From Nocardia exalbida NBRC 100660 (GTDB lineage: Bacteria > Actinomycetota > Actinomycetes > Mycobacteriales > Mycobacteriaceae): a stretch of 64,000 bases of DNA. Position 1 is the stretch's first letter. Every line of letters starts with the position of its first letter. Position numbers and translations under genes: made by a program. The notes under the pieces were generated by a model. The model ran no database searches, was not told where the DNA came from, and worked only from the letters and a program-made list of their open reading frames with translations. Location of the stretch: positions 124,001-188,000 of the forward strand of contig NZ_BAFZ01000119.1 of the NCBI RefSeq assembly GCF_000308575.1. Direction: 5' to 3'. Positions 25,495 through 33,297 of the stretch are shown here, in pieces.

Positions 25495-25968
25495 ATGACC
25501 ATCGACGAGATCATCGACTTCGTCTCCGCTCTCGACGGAGTCCACACCCTGCGCCCCGGCCCCGGCGACGGCTCACCGGAGATCAGCTGGGGCGACACGT
25601 TCTTCTACTACTCGCCCGACGGCGTCGTCCCGAAGGCGACCCAACCCTTCGCGACGATCGTCACGAAGAACTACCCCGGCGACGAGGAATCCCGCTTGAA
25701 CCGCCCGGACGCCTTCCGAGTCAATATCGCAGCCGGAAAAGAAGCCTTCATCCGGTGGACCGGCCACTCCCCCCGCGAACCATCTCCCGATCACGATCCG
25801 AGCGTGACGGACACGGTCATCGCACACCCCGTCTACGGCTCCGCCGGTTGGCTCGCGGTGGTGAACCCCGCCCAGCGAACCGACGAACCAACCCGCGAAC
25901 TCCTCCGAACGGCCTACGACCTGGCCCGCTCACGCTATGAACGACGTGCGGCCTCGACCCGCGATTGA
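25495..25968 (+). CDS. DUF6194 family protein
   Basis: A 157-residue protein beginning MTIDEIIDFVSALDGVHTLR, with DTFFYYSPDGVVP and FATIVTKNYPGDEESRLNR segments that I recognise as the DUF6194 signature. It is a soluble alpha/beta protein with an RVNIAAGKEAFIRWTG core; its biochemical role is unknown. The family resembles a YjbR/MmcQ-like or luciferase-associated fold, which is speculation. CTGGAG lies upstream of ATG 25495. It is divergent from the double-HTH MerR regulator and sits 91 bp before the aldo-keto reductase, so the three may form a regulated set. Confidence 0.75.
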   Translation: MTIDEIIDFVSALDGVHTLRPGPGDGSPEISWGDTFFYYSPDGVVPKATQPFATIVTKNYPGDEESRLNRPDAFRVNIAAGKEAFIRWTGHSPREPSPDHDPSVTDTVIAHPVYGSAGWLAVVNPAQRTDEPTRELLRTAYDLARSRYERRAASTRD

Positions 25969-25994
25969 CACCGCGCGAGTGGCACACACCGCTG

Positions 25995-26025
25995 TTGACA
26001 TGGAGCGCGCTCCAGCACCTAGCGT
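25995..26025 (+). promoter_or_regulatory. MerR-type promoter with 19-bp spacer and palindrome
   Basis: -35 TTGACA (25995-26000) and -10 TAGCGT (26020-26025) are separated by 19 bp. The spacer contains the perfect palindrome TGGAGCGCGCTCCA (26001-26014). This overlong spacer with a central dyad is the hallmark of MerR-family activators. It drives the aldo-keto reductase. Confidence 0.75.
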
Positions 26026-26059
26026 CGAGACGACGGATTCGAACGCAGGAGGTTGCAGC

Positions 26060-27046
26060 ATGATCGACGTTTCCACTCGGCAGCTCGGCGAACTCACGGT
26101 CTCCGCGCAGGGTTTGGGGTGCATGGGCATGAGTCATGCTTACGGCGCCGCGGACGACGCGGAGTCGATCGCGACGTTGCACCACGCCCTCGACCTCGGT
26201 GTGACCCTGTTGGACACCGCCGATTTCTACGGCGCGGGGCACAACGAGGAATTGATCGGGCGGGCCATCGCGGAGCGCCGCGACGAGGTGGTGCTGGCCA
26301 CGAAGTTCGGCTTCGCCAACCGCTTGGGCGAGCCCACCCACATCCGCGGCGACGCCGCCTACGTGCGCCAGGCGTGCGAGGCGTCGCTGCGCAGGCTCGG
26401 GGTCGACCACATCGACCTCTACTACCTGCACCGGGTGGACCCGAAGGTGCCGATCGAGGAGACGGTGGGAGCGATGGCCGAACTGGTACAGGCGGGGAAG
26501 GTGCGCCACCTGGGGCTGTCGGAGGCGGGCGCGCAGACCATCCGGCGCGCGCACGCCGTGCACCCGATCGCCGCGTTGCAGAGCGAGTGGTCGCTGTGGA
26601 CCCGCGATCCGGAAGCCGAGGTCGCGCCGGTCTGCCGGGAACTCGGCATCGGCCTCGTCCCGTTCTCCCCGCTCGGGCGCGGTTTCCTGACTGGTCGCTA
26701 CAACTCGGTCGAGGGGTTGGCGGAGACCGATGTGCGGCGCAGCCAGCCGCGTTTCGCCGAGGGCAACCTCGAACGGAATCTCGCGATCGTCGCGAAGCTG
26801 ACCGAGCTGGCCGCGGCGAAGGGGGTCACGGCGGGCCAGCTCGCGCTGGCCTGGGTGCAGCACCGCGGCGAGGACGTCGTGCCGATCCCCGGCACCCGGC
26901 GGCAGCGCTATCTCGAGGAGAACCTCGCGGCCCTGGCCATCGAGCTGTCCCCCGAGGATGTCGCCGCTATCGAGGCCGCCGCCCCGCCCGAGCAGGTCGC
27001 GGGCACCCGCTACGACTCGACGAATCTCACCTTCGTCAACCGCTGA
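26060..27046 (+). CDS. Aldo/keto reductase
   Basis: A 328-residue (beta/alpha)8 AKR of the AKR13/YajO-like group. The catalytic tetrad is D52, Y57, K82 and H124 (LLDTADFYG, ATKFGF, YYLHRVD). The NADPH motif GLVPFSPLGRGFLTGRY is at about residues 198-214, with the IPGTRRQRYLEEN cofactor loop near 275. AGGAGG lies 7 nt before ATG 26060. The MerR-type promoter at 25995-26025 indicates induction by an electrophile, quinone or drug, with this enzyme reducing reactive carbonyls. The adjacent double-HTH MerR protein is the natural candidate regulator, although MerR sites can be served from a distance. Confidence 0.9.
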   Translation: MIDVSTRQLGELTVSAQGLGCMGMSHAYGAADDAESIATLHHALDLGVTLLDTADFYGAGHNEELIGRAIAERRDEVVLATKFGFANRLGEPTHIRGDAAYVRQACEASLRRLGVDHIDLYYLHRVDPKVPIEETVGAMAELVQAGKVRHLGLSEAGAQTIRRAHAVHPIAALQSEWSLWTRDPEAEVAPVCRELGIGLVPFSPLGRGFLTGRYNSVEGLAETDVRRSQPRFAEGNLERNLAIVAKLTELAAAKGVTAGQLALAWVQHRGEDVVPIPGTRRQRYLEENLAALAIELSPEDVAAIEAAAPPEQVAGTRYDSTNLTFVNR

Positions 27047-27220
27047 GGCCCGCGACACGGCGCGTCCCGGACCGGCGTCACCCGCCGCCGCGGACCGGCC
27101 GGGCCTACCGAGTGATGCCCCGGACCCGGCCTCGCCACCCAGTAGTGGCCCGCCGGGGTCGGGAGCCCGTTCACGGCCTCCGGGAACTGGCCGGGAGGGT
27201 CAGGGACGCGAGTAAGCCGC

Positions 27221-28006
27221 TCACGGCGCCGGGGACGACGCCTGTGCCCAGAACCGCTTCGGGATGCGCCCGGCCAGCCGGGCCGCATACCCGGCGCGGA
27301 CGGCGTCCGCCATCGCCGCGGCCATCAGTTCGGGGCGCTTCGCCCTGGTCACGGCCGTGGCGAGCAGTACCGCCGAGCACCCGAGTTCCATGGCGAGGGC
27401 GGCGTCGCTCGCGGTGCCGATGCCCGCGTCCAGGATGACCGGGACCTCGGCGTCGGCGACGATCATCTCGATGTTGTGCGGGTTGCCGATGCCGAGGCCG
27501 GTGCCGATGGGCGCGCCGAGCGGCATCACGGCCGCGCAGCCTGCGTCCTGCAAGCGGCGGGCCAGCACCGGGTCGTCGTTGGTGTAGGGCAGCACGACGA
27601 ACCCGTCGTCGACGAGTTGTTCGGCGGCGGTGAGCAGTTCGATCGGGTCGGGCAGCAGGGTGCGCTCGTCGGCGACCACCTCGAGCTTCACCCAGTCGGT
27701 GTCCAGCGCCTCGCGCGCCAGCTGCGCGGTGAGCACCGCTTCGGCCGCGGTGCGGCAGCCCGCCGTGTTCGGCAGCGGCGCGATGTCCAGTCGTTTCAGC
27801 AGGTCGAGCACGCCGGTGCCGCCCGCGGCGTCGATGCGCCGCATGGCCACGGTGGTCAACTCGGTGCCGGAGGCGATCAGCGCCTCCTCGAGGACGGCGA
27901 GGTTCTCCGCGCCGCCGGTGCCCATGATCAGGCGGGAACCGAACTCGCGGCCCGCGATCCGCAGCGGGGCGTCGGCCCTCCCGGATTCCGCCGCAGCCTC
28001 AGCCAC
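27221..28006 (-). CDS. thiG: Thiazole synthase
   Basis: A 261-residue TIM-barrel enzyme that builds the thiamine thiazole from deoxyxylulose 5-phosphate, dehydroglycine and ThiS thiocarboxylate. The Schiff-base Lys is K107 (DWVKLEVV). The phosphate-binding segments GAPIGTGLGIGNP and VILDAGIGTASDAA are intact. The ATG at 28006 lies inside the end of thiS (8-nt overlap). With thiO and thiS it forms a compact leftward operon, as in M. tuberculosis. Confidence 0.95.
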   Translation of the reverse strand: MAEAAAESGRADAPLRIAGREFGSRLIMGTGGAENLAVLEEALIASGTELTTVAMRRIDAAGGTGVLDLLKRLDIAPLPNTAGCRTAAEAVLTAQLAREALDTDWVKLEVVADERTLLPDPIELLTAAEQLVDDGFVVLPYTNDDPVLARRLQDAGCAAVMPLGAPIGTGLGIGNPHNIEMIVADAEVPVILDAGIGTASDAALAMELGCSAVLLATAVTRAKRPELMAAAMADAVRAGYAARLAGRIPKRFWAQASSPAP

Positions 28007-28217
28007 CTTGGACCGCCGTCAGCACCTCGATCTGCCAGCCGCGCCCGACCGGTTCGTCCCAGCGCGACTTGGGGAACACCGCGCCGTCCACCGCCAGCGC
28101 GACGCCACGGCACGGCAGGTCGAGGCGCTCCAGCAGCTCGCGTACGGTCAGCGGCTCGGCGAACTCGTGCTCGTCGCCGTTCACCGTGACACCGATGGGG
28201 ACGGATGACAGCGTCAT
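27999..28217 (-). CDS. thiS: Sulfur carrier protein ThiS
   Basis: A 72-residue ubiquitin-like protein ending in the obligatory Gly-Gly (VQGG). Adenylation and thiocarboxylation of this tail supplies sulfur to ThiG. The sequence has the family VNGDEHEF strand and RELLERLDLP helix. The ATG overlaps the thiO stop (ATGA) and the end overlaps thiG, so all three are translationally coupled. Confidence 0.93.
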   Translation of the reverse strand: MTLSSVPIGVTVNGDEHEFAEPLTVRELLERLDLPCRGVALAVDGAVFPKSRWDEPVGRGWQIEVLTAVQGG

Positions 28218-29287
28218 CTGCTTCCTCCTACAGTCGTCGAAAAGCGTTGCGGATCGGCAACTTCCGCTTCGGGCGGCATCGCCCCGCCGAGCAGGCCGGT
28301 CACCGCGTCCACGGTGAGCGGCACGGTCAGCATGCCGTTGCGGCCGTGCCCGGTGGCCACCACGATCCGGTCGGTGAGCCGGCCGATCAGCGGCAGGTTG
28401 TCCGGGCTGCCCGGCCGGGAACCGGCGCCGGCCTCGGCGAGTTCGTATTCACCGATGCCGGGAAACACCGCCTCCGCGTCGGCGATCAGATCGCGAACGC
28501 CCGCCACGGTGACGGCGGTGTCGAAACCCGCTTCGTACTGCGTGGCGCCGACGACGATGCCCTCGGCGCGCGGCACCAGGTATACCGCCCGCCCGTGCAC
28601 CCGGGCCCGGATCACCCGGCGCGGCGCGGGCGCGACGCCCGGCCGGTGCCGCAGGCGCAGGATCTCGCCCTTGACCGGGCGGACCGGCAATTCCGGCCAC
28701 AACGCCGCCGACGCGGCTCCCGCGGCGAGCACGACTTGGTCGTGGGGAAGGTCCGTCAGCGAGTCTACGGACTCGGCGCGCACCACGACGCCCGCCGCCT
28801 CGGCCGCCTGCCGCAGTGCGGCGAGCAGCTTGCGGTTGTCGATCGCGGGTTCGGTGGGCGCGAGCAGCGCGGCGCGCACCGTTCTGGCCAGGCCGGGTTC
28901 CCGCTCGCGAACTCCGGCGCGGTCCAGCATCCGCAGCTCGTGCCCGCGGCTGCCGACCCAGTCGGCCACGGTGCGCAGGTCGGCCGCGTCGGCCGCGTCC
29001 AGCGCGACGGTCATGGTCTCGTCCGCCACGAAGACCGACACGCCGGTCGCGGCTTCGAGCCGGGCGGCGAAGCCGGGCCAGCGGGCCAGCGACGCCGCGC
29101 CGAATTCGAGCACCCGGTCCTCGCCGGGCCAGCCTTCCGACAGCGGTGCGAGCATTCCTCCGGCCACCCAGGAGGCCCCGGTCGCGACCGCCGGATCGAG
29201 CAGCGTGACCGACCAACCGGCCTCGGCGGCCCGCCAGGCCACGGCGAGCCCGATGGCGCCGCCACCGACGACGGCCAGAGTCCGCAT
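28214..29287 (-). CDS. thiO: Glycine oxidase ThiO
   Basis: A 357-residue FAD oxidase of the DAO family. The N-terminal Rossmann motif is VVGGGAIGLAVAWRAAEAG. Further FAD/substrate elements are WVAGGMLAPLSE, PVKGEILRLRH and YLVPRAEGIVVGATQYE. The C-terminus has GSPDNLPLIGRL and ATGHGRNGMLTVP. It oxidises glycine to the imine used by ThiG. AGGAGG precedes ATG 29287 by about 13 nt. Only 58 bp separate it from the divergent thiE, with mirror-symmetric -10 boxes (TACCGT leftward, TACGGT rightward). No TPP riboswitch is visible. Confidence 0.93.
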   Translation of the reverse strand: MRTLAVVGGGAIGLAVAWRAAEAGWSVTLLDPAVATGASWVAGGMLAPLSEGWPGEDRVLEFGAASLARWPGFAARLEAATGVSVFVADETMTVALDAADAADLRTVADWVGSRGHELRMLDRAGVREREPGLARTVRAALLAPTEPAIDNRKLLAALRQAAEAAGVVVRAESVDSLTDLPHDQVVLAAGAASAALWPELPVRPVKGEILRLRHRPGVAPAPRRVIRARVHGRAVYLVPRAEGIVVGATQYEAGFDTAVTVAGVRDLIADAEAVFPGIGEYELAEAGAGSRPGSPDNLPLIGRLTDRIVVATGHGRNGMLTVPLTVDAVTGLLGGAMPPEAEVADPQRFSTTVGGSR

Positions 29288-29332
29288 CCCGATCCACCTG
29301 CCTCCTGTTTCGCATCCCCACGGTAGCGCGGC

Positions 29333-29338
29333 TACGGT
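29333..29338 (+). promoter_or_regulatory. -10 element of thiE, leaderless arrangement
   Basis: TACGGT lies 7 nt before the GTG at 29346. It is part of the dyad GTAGC-GCG-GCTAC, which also supplies a leftward TACCGT for thiO. Confidence 0.45.
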
Positions 29339-29345
29339 CGAAGGC

Positions 29346-30044
29346 GTGCAACCCTCCCACCCGAATCGACCCGCCTCGCCGCGGGAGCGTCTGGCGAACG
29401 CGCGGCTGTATCTCTGCACCGACGCACGCCGGGAGAAGGGCGATCTGGCGAAGTTCGCCGAGGCCGCTTTCGCAGGCGGAGTCGACATCATCCAGCTCAG
29501 AGACAAGGGATCACCGGGCGAAGCGAAGTTCGGTCCGCTCGAGGCCAGGGCCGAACTCGGCGCGCTGGCCGAACTGAAATCCGCCGCGCGCAGGCACGGC
29601 GGGCTGGTCGCGGTGAACGATCGCGCCGACATCGCCCTCGCCTCCAGCGCCGACGTGCTGCACCTCGGGCAGGGCGACCTCCCGCCCTGGTACGCGCGCC
29701 GGATTCTCGGGCCCGAGGTGGTGATCGGACGATCCACGCACAATCGGGCGCAGGCCGGGCTCGCCGCGATCGACGAGCACATCGATTACTTCTGCACCGG
29801 ACCGATCTGGGCGACCCCGACCAAACCGGGCAGGCAGGCGGCGGGCCCGGAACTGATCCGCTCCACCGCGGAAGCCCATCCCACCCGGCCCTGGTTCGCG
29901 ATCGGCGGGATCGACGCCGAGAACCTCGCGCAAGTGCTGGAAGCGGGGGCGACGCGGGTCGTGGTGGTGCGCGCGATCACCGAAGCGCGCGACCCGGAAA
30001 CCGCCGCGCGCGAGCTGAAAACGGCGCTGCTGGCGAACGCGTGA
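29346..30044 (+). CDS. thiE: Thiamine-phosphate synthase
   Basis: A 232-residue TIM barrel that joins hydroxymethylpyrimidine diphosphate and thiazole phosphate to thiamine phosphate. Diagnostic parts are YLCTDARREKGDLAKF, IIQLRDKGSPGEAKFG, VNDRADIA, LHLGQGDLPP, YFCTGPIWATPTK and FAIGGIDAENL. GTG 29346 is the likely start, 7 nt after a -10 box with no Shine-Dalgarno sequence. It is divergent from thiO-thiS-thiG and converges with the Nudix gene 9 nt away. Order and orientation match M. tuberculosis Rv0414c-Rv0417. Confidence 0.94.
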   Translation: MQPSHPNRPASPRERLANARLYLCTDARREKGDLAKFAEAAFAGGVDIIQLRDKGSPGEAKFGPLEARAELGALAELKSAARRHGGLVAVNDRADIALASSADVLHLGQGDLPPWYARRILGPEVVIGRSTHNRAQAGLAAIDEHIDYFCTGPIWATPTKPGRQAAGPELIRSTAEAHPTRPWFAIGGIDAENLAQVLEAGATRVVVVRAITEARDPETAARELKTALLANA

Positions 30045-30053
30045 GCGGCGCGG

Positions 30054-30746
30054 TCAGGAAAGCACCTGTCCGCGGGTGAACGAAAGCGCGGTCTCCACCG
30101 CCGTGCTTCCGGCCGAGGCCGGCTCCGTGACCTGCGCGCCCGGCTCGTCGACGATCCTGGCGTAATCGCCAGGCCCGGCCGGATCCGAGTGCAGCCAGAC
30201 GAAACCGAGGTCGGCGAGGTCGAGCGTGCGCGGCAGCGCGGCGGCGACGGCTCGGTCGCCCGCGATCTCGGCGAGCAGCACCCGCGCGGGCGCGGCGCGC
30301 AGGGTGGGCCAGGACGCCGCGAAGCCCGGATGCAGCGGGCGGGCGTCGACCTCGTCCTCGGGGACCCAGGCCAGCTCGGTGCTTTCGCGATTACCGGTGG
30401 TCGGGAGCGTCATCACCGCGTCGGCGACGACCGTCGTGTAGGTCCAGCCGCTCAGGGCCGACGCCGTCACCCGCTCGCCGCGCACCCGGACGTCGGCGGG
30501 ATCGATGCCCGTCTCCTCCCAAGCCTCGCGGACCGCCGCGTGCACGGACGTCTCGTGGCTGTCGCGCGCCCCGCCGGGCAATGCCCAAGTGCCGCCTTGA
30601 TGGCTCCACGGAGCGCGGTGTTGCAGCAGCACCGCCGAACCGCCCTCGGCCAGCGGAGCGCGCAGGAGGAGTCCGGCGGCGCCGAAGCGACCCCAGTGCC
30701 GCAGCCCGTCCGGGCCCAGCGACCAACCGTCACCGTCACCACGCAT
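30054..30746 (-). CDS. mutT3: Nudix hydrolase (MutT3-like)
   Basis: A 230-residue protein with an intact Nudix box: GARDSHETSVHAAVREAWEE and then TGI, which fits Gx5Ex7REUxEExGU. Flanking strands are WALPGG and TYTTVVADAV. ATG 30746 (MRGDGDGWSLG) has GAGGAT about 9 nt upstream and gives the family length. The M. tuberculosis orthologue (Rv0413) is reported to act on oxidised guanine nucleotides. The gene sits between thiE and glnX in the same order, supporting the symbol. Exact substrate here is inference. Confidence 0.88.
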   Translation of the reverse strand: MRGDGDGWSLGPDGLRHWGRFGAAGLLLRAPLAEGGSAVLLQHRAPWSHQGGTWALPGGARDSHETSVHAAVREAWEETGIDPADVRVRGERVTASALSGWTYTTVVADAVMTLPTTGNRESTELAWVPEDEVDARPLHPGFAASWPTLRAAPARVLLAEIAGDRAVAAALPRTLDLADLGFVWLHSDPAGPGDYARIVDEPGAQVTEPASAGSTAVETALSFTRGQVLS

Positions 30747-30930
30747 CTCGTACCCATCCTCGTCCAGCTGCGGCAGCGCCCACCATCGTTTCCTCCCAAC
30801 CGAGGGTGTTTCACACGCAACGGCTCCCGTACGACCACAATAAACTCCGCACCAACACGCACGGGTCGATCGGATATTCGGTCCAACCGTCGAGAAATCC
30901 GCGTACGCGGCCCAAACTGGGGAGGTGGAC

Positions 30931-32310
30931 ATGGCTAGCTCCGAGCCGACGACGGCCGAACTCCGGCCATCGTCCGTGCCCGAGCCCGCCGGTCGGGACG
31001 ATCCGGGCGGGCTGAGCGTCGCGGTGGTGCGCGAGCGTCTCGACCTGGCCAACCTGCGCTCGTTCGCCAATTCCTCACCCGGACGGCTGATCGCGCTCGG
31101 GCTGCTGTTGATCGGATTGTGCCTGGCCGCGGGTTCGATGACCGCCGCGACGGTCGGTGACCGGCAGCAGAGCCTGGACGTGCTGCTCTACGACACCGAA
31201 CCGGACGCCGATTCCGCGCATCGGCTATACACCTCGCTGTCGATCGCCGACGCCGCGGCGAGCACCGCCTTCATCGCGGGCGGGCTGGAGCCGCAGGCGG
31301 TGCGGGATCGCTACACGCAGGCACTGGGCGAAGCGGCCGCGGAGTTGGTGACCCAATCCGACCGGGCCGGGCCGGGCGCGGCGATCGATCCGGATGCGCG
31401 GCTGCGCACCGGCATAGTCACCGGCCTGCCGGTGTACTCAGGTCTGGTGGAAACCGCACGGACGAACAATCGCAGCGGATATCCGGTCGGCGCCGCGTAT
31501 TTGAGCGAGGCGTCCAACCAGATGCAGACGACGCTGCTGCCGATGGCCGAGGAACTGCACAACCATCGCTCGGCGGCGGTGACCGACGCGCAGCGCAACC
31601 ACGTGCGTCCGCCGTGGACCGCCATCGGCCTGCTGATCCTCACCCTCGGCGTGCTGGTCTGGGTGCAGCGGGATCTGGCGCGACGCTGGCGTCGGGTGCT
31701 CAATCCCGGCCTGTTGCTCGCGTCGGTGGCCATGCTGATCCTGCTGGCATGGACGGTGATCGCGGGTTCGGTGTCGGCGGCGTCGATGATCAGCGCCCGC
31801 GACGACGGCGCGGTACCTTCCTCGCGTCTGACCGAGAGCCGGATCCTGGCGCAGCAGGCGCGCGCCGCGGAGACGTTGAAGCTGGTGCGCCGGGACGCGA
31901 GCGGCGACTACGACCGCACCTACGACGCGGACATCGAACGGCTCGCCGACCTGATCGGCAACTATCCCGGCTCCGCGCCCGCGGCGGGCGAGGTGCGCAA
32001 CGCCGTTCCGGCGCTGGCGCGCTGGCGGGTGGCGCATCAGCGGATGAACGACGCGCTGGCCAAGGGTGATTTCAACAGCGCGGCCGTGGTGGCGACCGGT
32101 CCCGGCTCCGCCGACGCCACCGTGCAGGTGGAGGCGCTGGACCGTTCGCTCGAGCAAGGTATCGCCGCGACCAGGAACACGCTGCGCGACGAGATCTCCC
32201 AGGCCGCACGCGTCCTGGACTTCCTGGGCGCGGGAGCGATGGTGCTCGGCGTCCTGGCGGCAGGCTATGTCGGACTGGGCATATGGCCCCGGCTTCGGGA
32301 GTACCGATGA
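30931..32310 (+). CDS. glnX: Transmembrane sensor GlnX
   Basis: A 459-residue membrane protein. A polar cytoplasmic N-terminus (about 1-45) precedes a first helix (about 49-72). An extracytoplasmic helical domain (about 73-225) comes next, then paired helices (about 229-245 and 260-285), a second extracytoplasmic part and a last helix (about 432-455). GGAGG lies 5 nt before ATG 30931. In M. tuberculosis GlnX relays ligand binding by GlnH to PknG to switch glutamate metabolism. Here the three genes form one operon with ATGA and 7-nt junctions, the same arrangement. Confidence 0.9.
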   Translation: MASSEPTTAELRPSSVPEPAGRDDPGGLSVAVVRERLDLANLRSFANSSPGRLIALGLLLIGLCLAAGSMTAATVGDRQQSLDVLLYDTEPDADSAHRLYTSLSIADAAASTAFIAGGLEPQAVRDRYTQALGEAAAELVTQSDRAGPGAAIDPDARLRTGIVTGLPVYSGLVETARTNNRSGYPVGAAYLSEASNQMQTTLLPMAEELHNHRSAAVTDAQRNHVRPPWTAIGLLILTLGVLVWVQRDLARRWRRVLNPGLLLASVAMLILLAWTVIAGSVSAASMISARDDGAVPSSRLTESRILAQQARAAETLKLVRRDASGDYDRTYDADIERLADLIGNYPGSAPAAGEVRNAVPALARWRVAHQRMNDALAKGDFNSAAVVATGPGSADATVQVEALDRSLEQGIAATRNTLRDEISQAARVLDFLGAGAMVLGVLAAGYVGLGIWPRLREYR

Positions 32311-33290
32311 GATCCGCCCGCGGCATTCTGGTGGCCGCCGTCCTCGTGGTCGCGCTGACGGGCGGCTGTGCGAGCGATTCCAGCGCGCCGGTGTCGAACA
32401 AGACGCCCAAGTACACCGATTCCCCGTTTCCCGCCAGAGCCGTTCCGGTGCTGACCGATTCGCCGGTCCCGCCGCCGCCGGGCACACCGCGCTGCGGAGA
32501 CCCGACCGCCAGTCTGCGCCCGAGCGGCGCGGGGGCGGGCGCGCGCGGACCGACGATCGATGCGATCCGGGCGCGCGGCAGGCTGCTCGTCGGCCTGGAC
32601 ACCGGCAGCAATCTGTTCAGCTACCGTGACCCGATCTCCGGCGCCATCGTCGGTTTCGACGCCGACATCGCCAGGGAGGTGGCCCGCGACCTGCTCGGCA
32701 GCCCGGATCTGATCGAATTCCGCAGTCTCGGCTCCGCCGAGCGCGAGACCGCGTTGCAGAACCGCACCGTCGACCTGGTCGCCAAAACCATGACGATCAC
32801 CTGTGAGCGGCGCGAGAAGGTCGCGTTCTCCACCGTCTACTTACACGCCAACCAACGGGTGCTAGCGGTGAAGAACTCCGGGATCCGGAGTCTGGCCGAT
32901 CTGGCGGGCCGACGGGTGTGCATCGTCTCCGGCACCACGTCGCTGGAGCACATGCGCCGCGACCAACCCGCCGCGACCATCCTCACCGTACCGAGCTGGG
33001 CCGATTGCCTGGTCGTCCTGCAACAGCGCCAGGTGGACGCGGTGAGCACCGACGACGCCGTCCTCGCGGGCCTTGCCGCGCAGGACCCGTACACCGAGCT
33101 GGTCGGCGGCAGCATCAGCGAAGAGCCGTACGGCATCGGCATCACCAAAGGCAACGATGATCTCGTGCGATTCGTCAACGGCACGCTGGAACGCGTCCGT
33201 AACGACGGCACGTGGGTCGGGCTGTACCAGAAATATCTCACCGTCCTCGGTCCCGTTCCCGCCCCGCCCGCACCTACCTATCAGGACTGA
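32307..33290 (+). CDS. glnH: Amino-acid-binding lipoprotein GlnH
   Basis: A 327-residue periplasmic-type binding protein. The signal peptide ends in the lipobox LTGGC (Cys at about residue 25), giving a membrane-anchored lipoprotein. The mature part is a type II solute-binding fold with RGRLLVGLDTGSNLFSYRDP, GFDADIAREVARDLLG and VAKTMTITCERR. In the mycobacterial relative the ligands are aspartate, glutamate and asparagine. ATG 32307 overlaps the glnX stop (ATGA). No ABC permease or ATPase adjoins it, consistent with a sensing rather than a transport role. Confidence 0.92.
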   Translation: MRSARGILVAAVLVVALTGGCASDSSAPVSNKTPKYTDSPFPARAVPVLTDSPVPPPPGTPRCGDPTASLRPSGAGAGARGPTIDAIRARGRLLVGLDTGSNLFSYRDPISGAIVGFDADIAREVARDLLGSPDLIEFRSLGSAERETALQNRTVDLVAKTMTITCERREKVAFSTVYLHANQRVLAVKNSGIRSLADLAGRRVCIVSGTTSLEHMRRDQPAATILTVPSWADCLVVLQQRQVDAVSTDDAVLAGLAAQDPYTELVGGSISEEPYGIGITKGNDDLVRFVNGTLERVRNDGTWVGLYQKYLTVLGPVPAPPAPTYQD

Positions 33291-33297
33291 CCGGCCG

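Noticed and set aside
29288..29345. TPP riboswitch upstream of thiE or thiO
   Set aside because: The gap is only 58 bp and no CUGAGA or related thi-box element is present on either strand.
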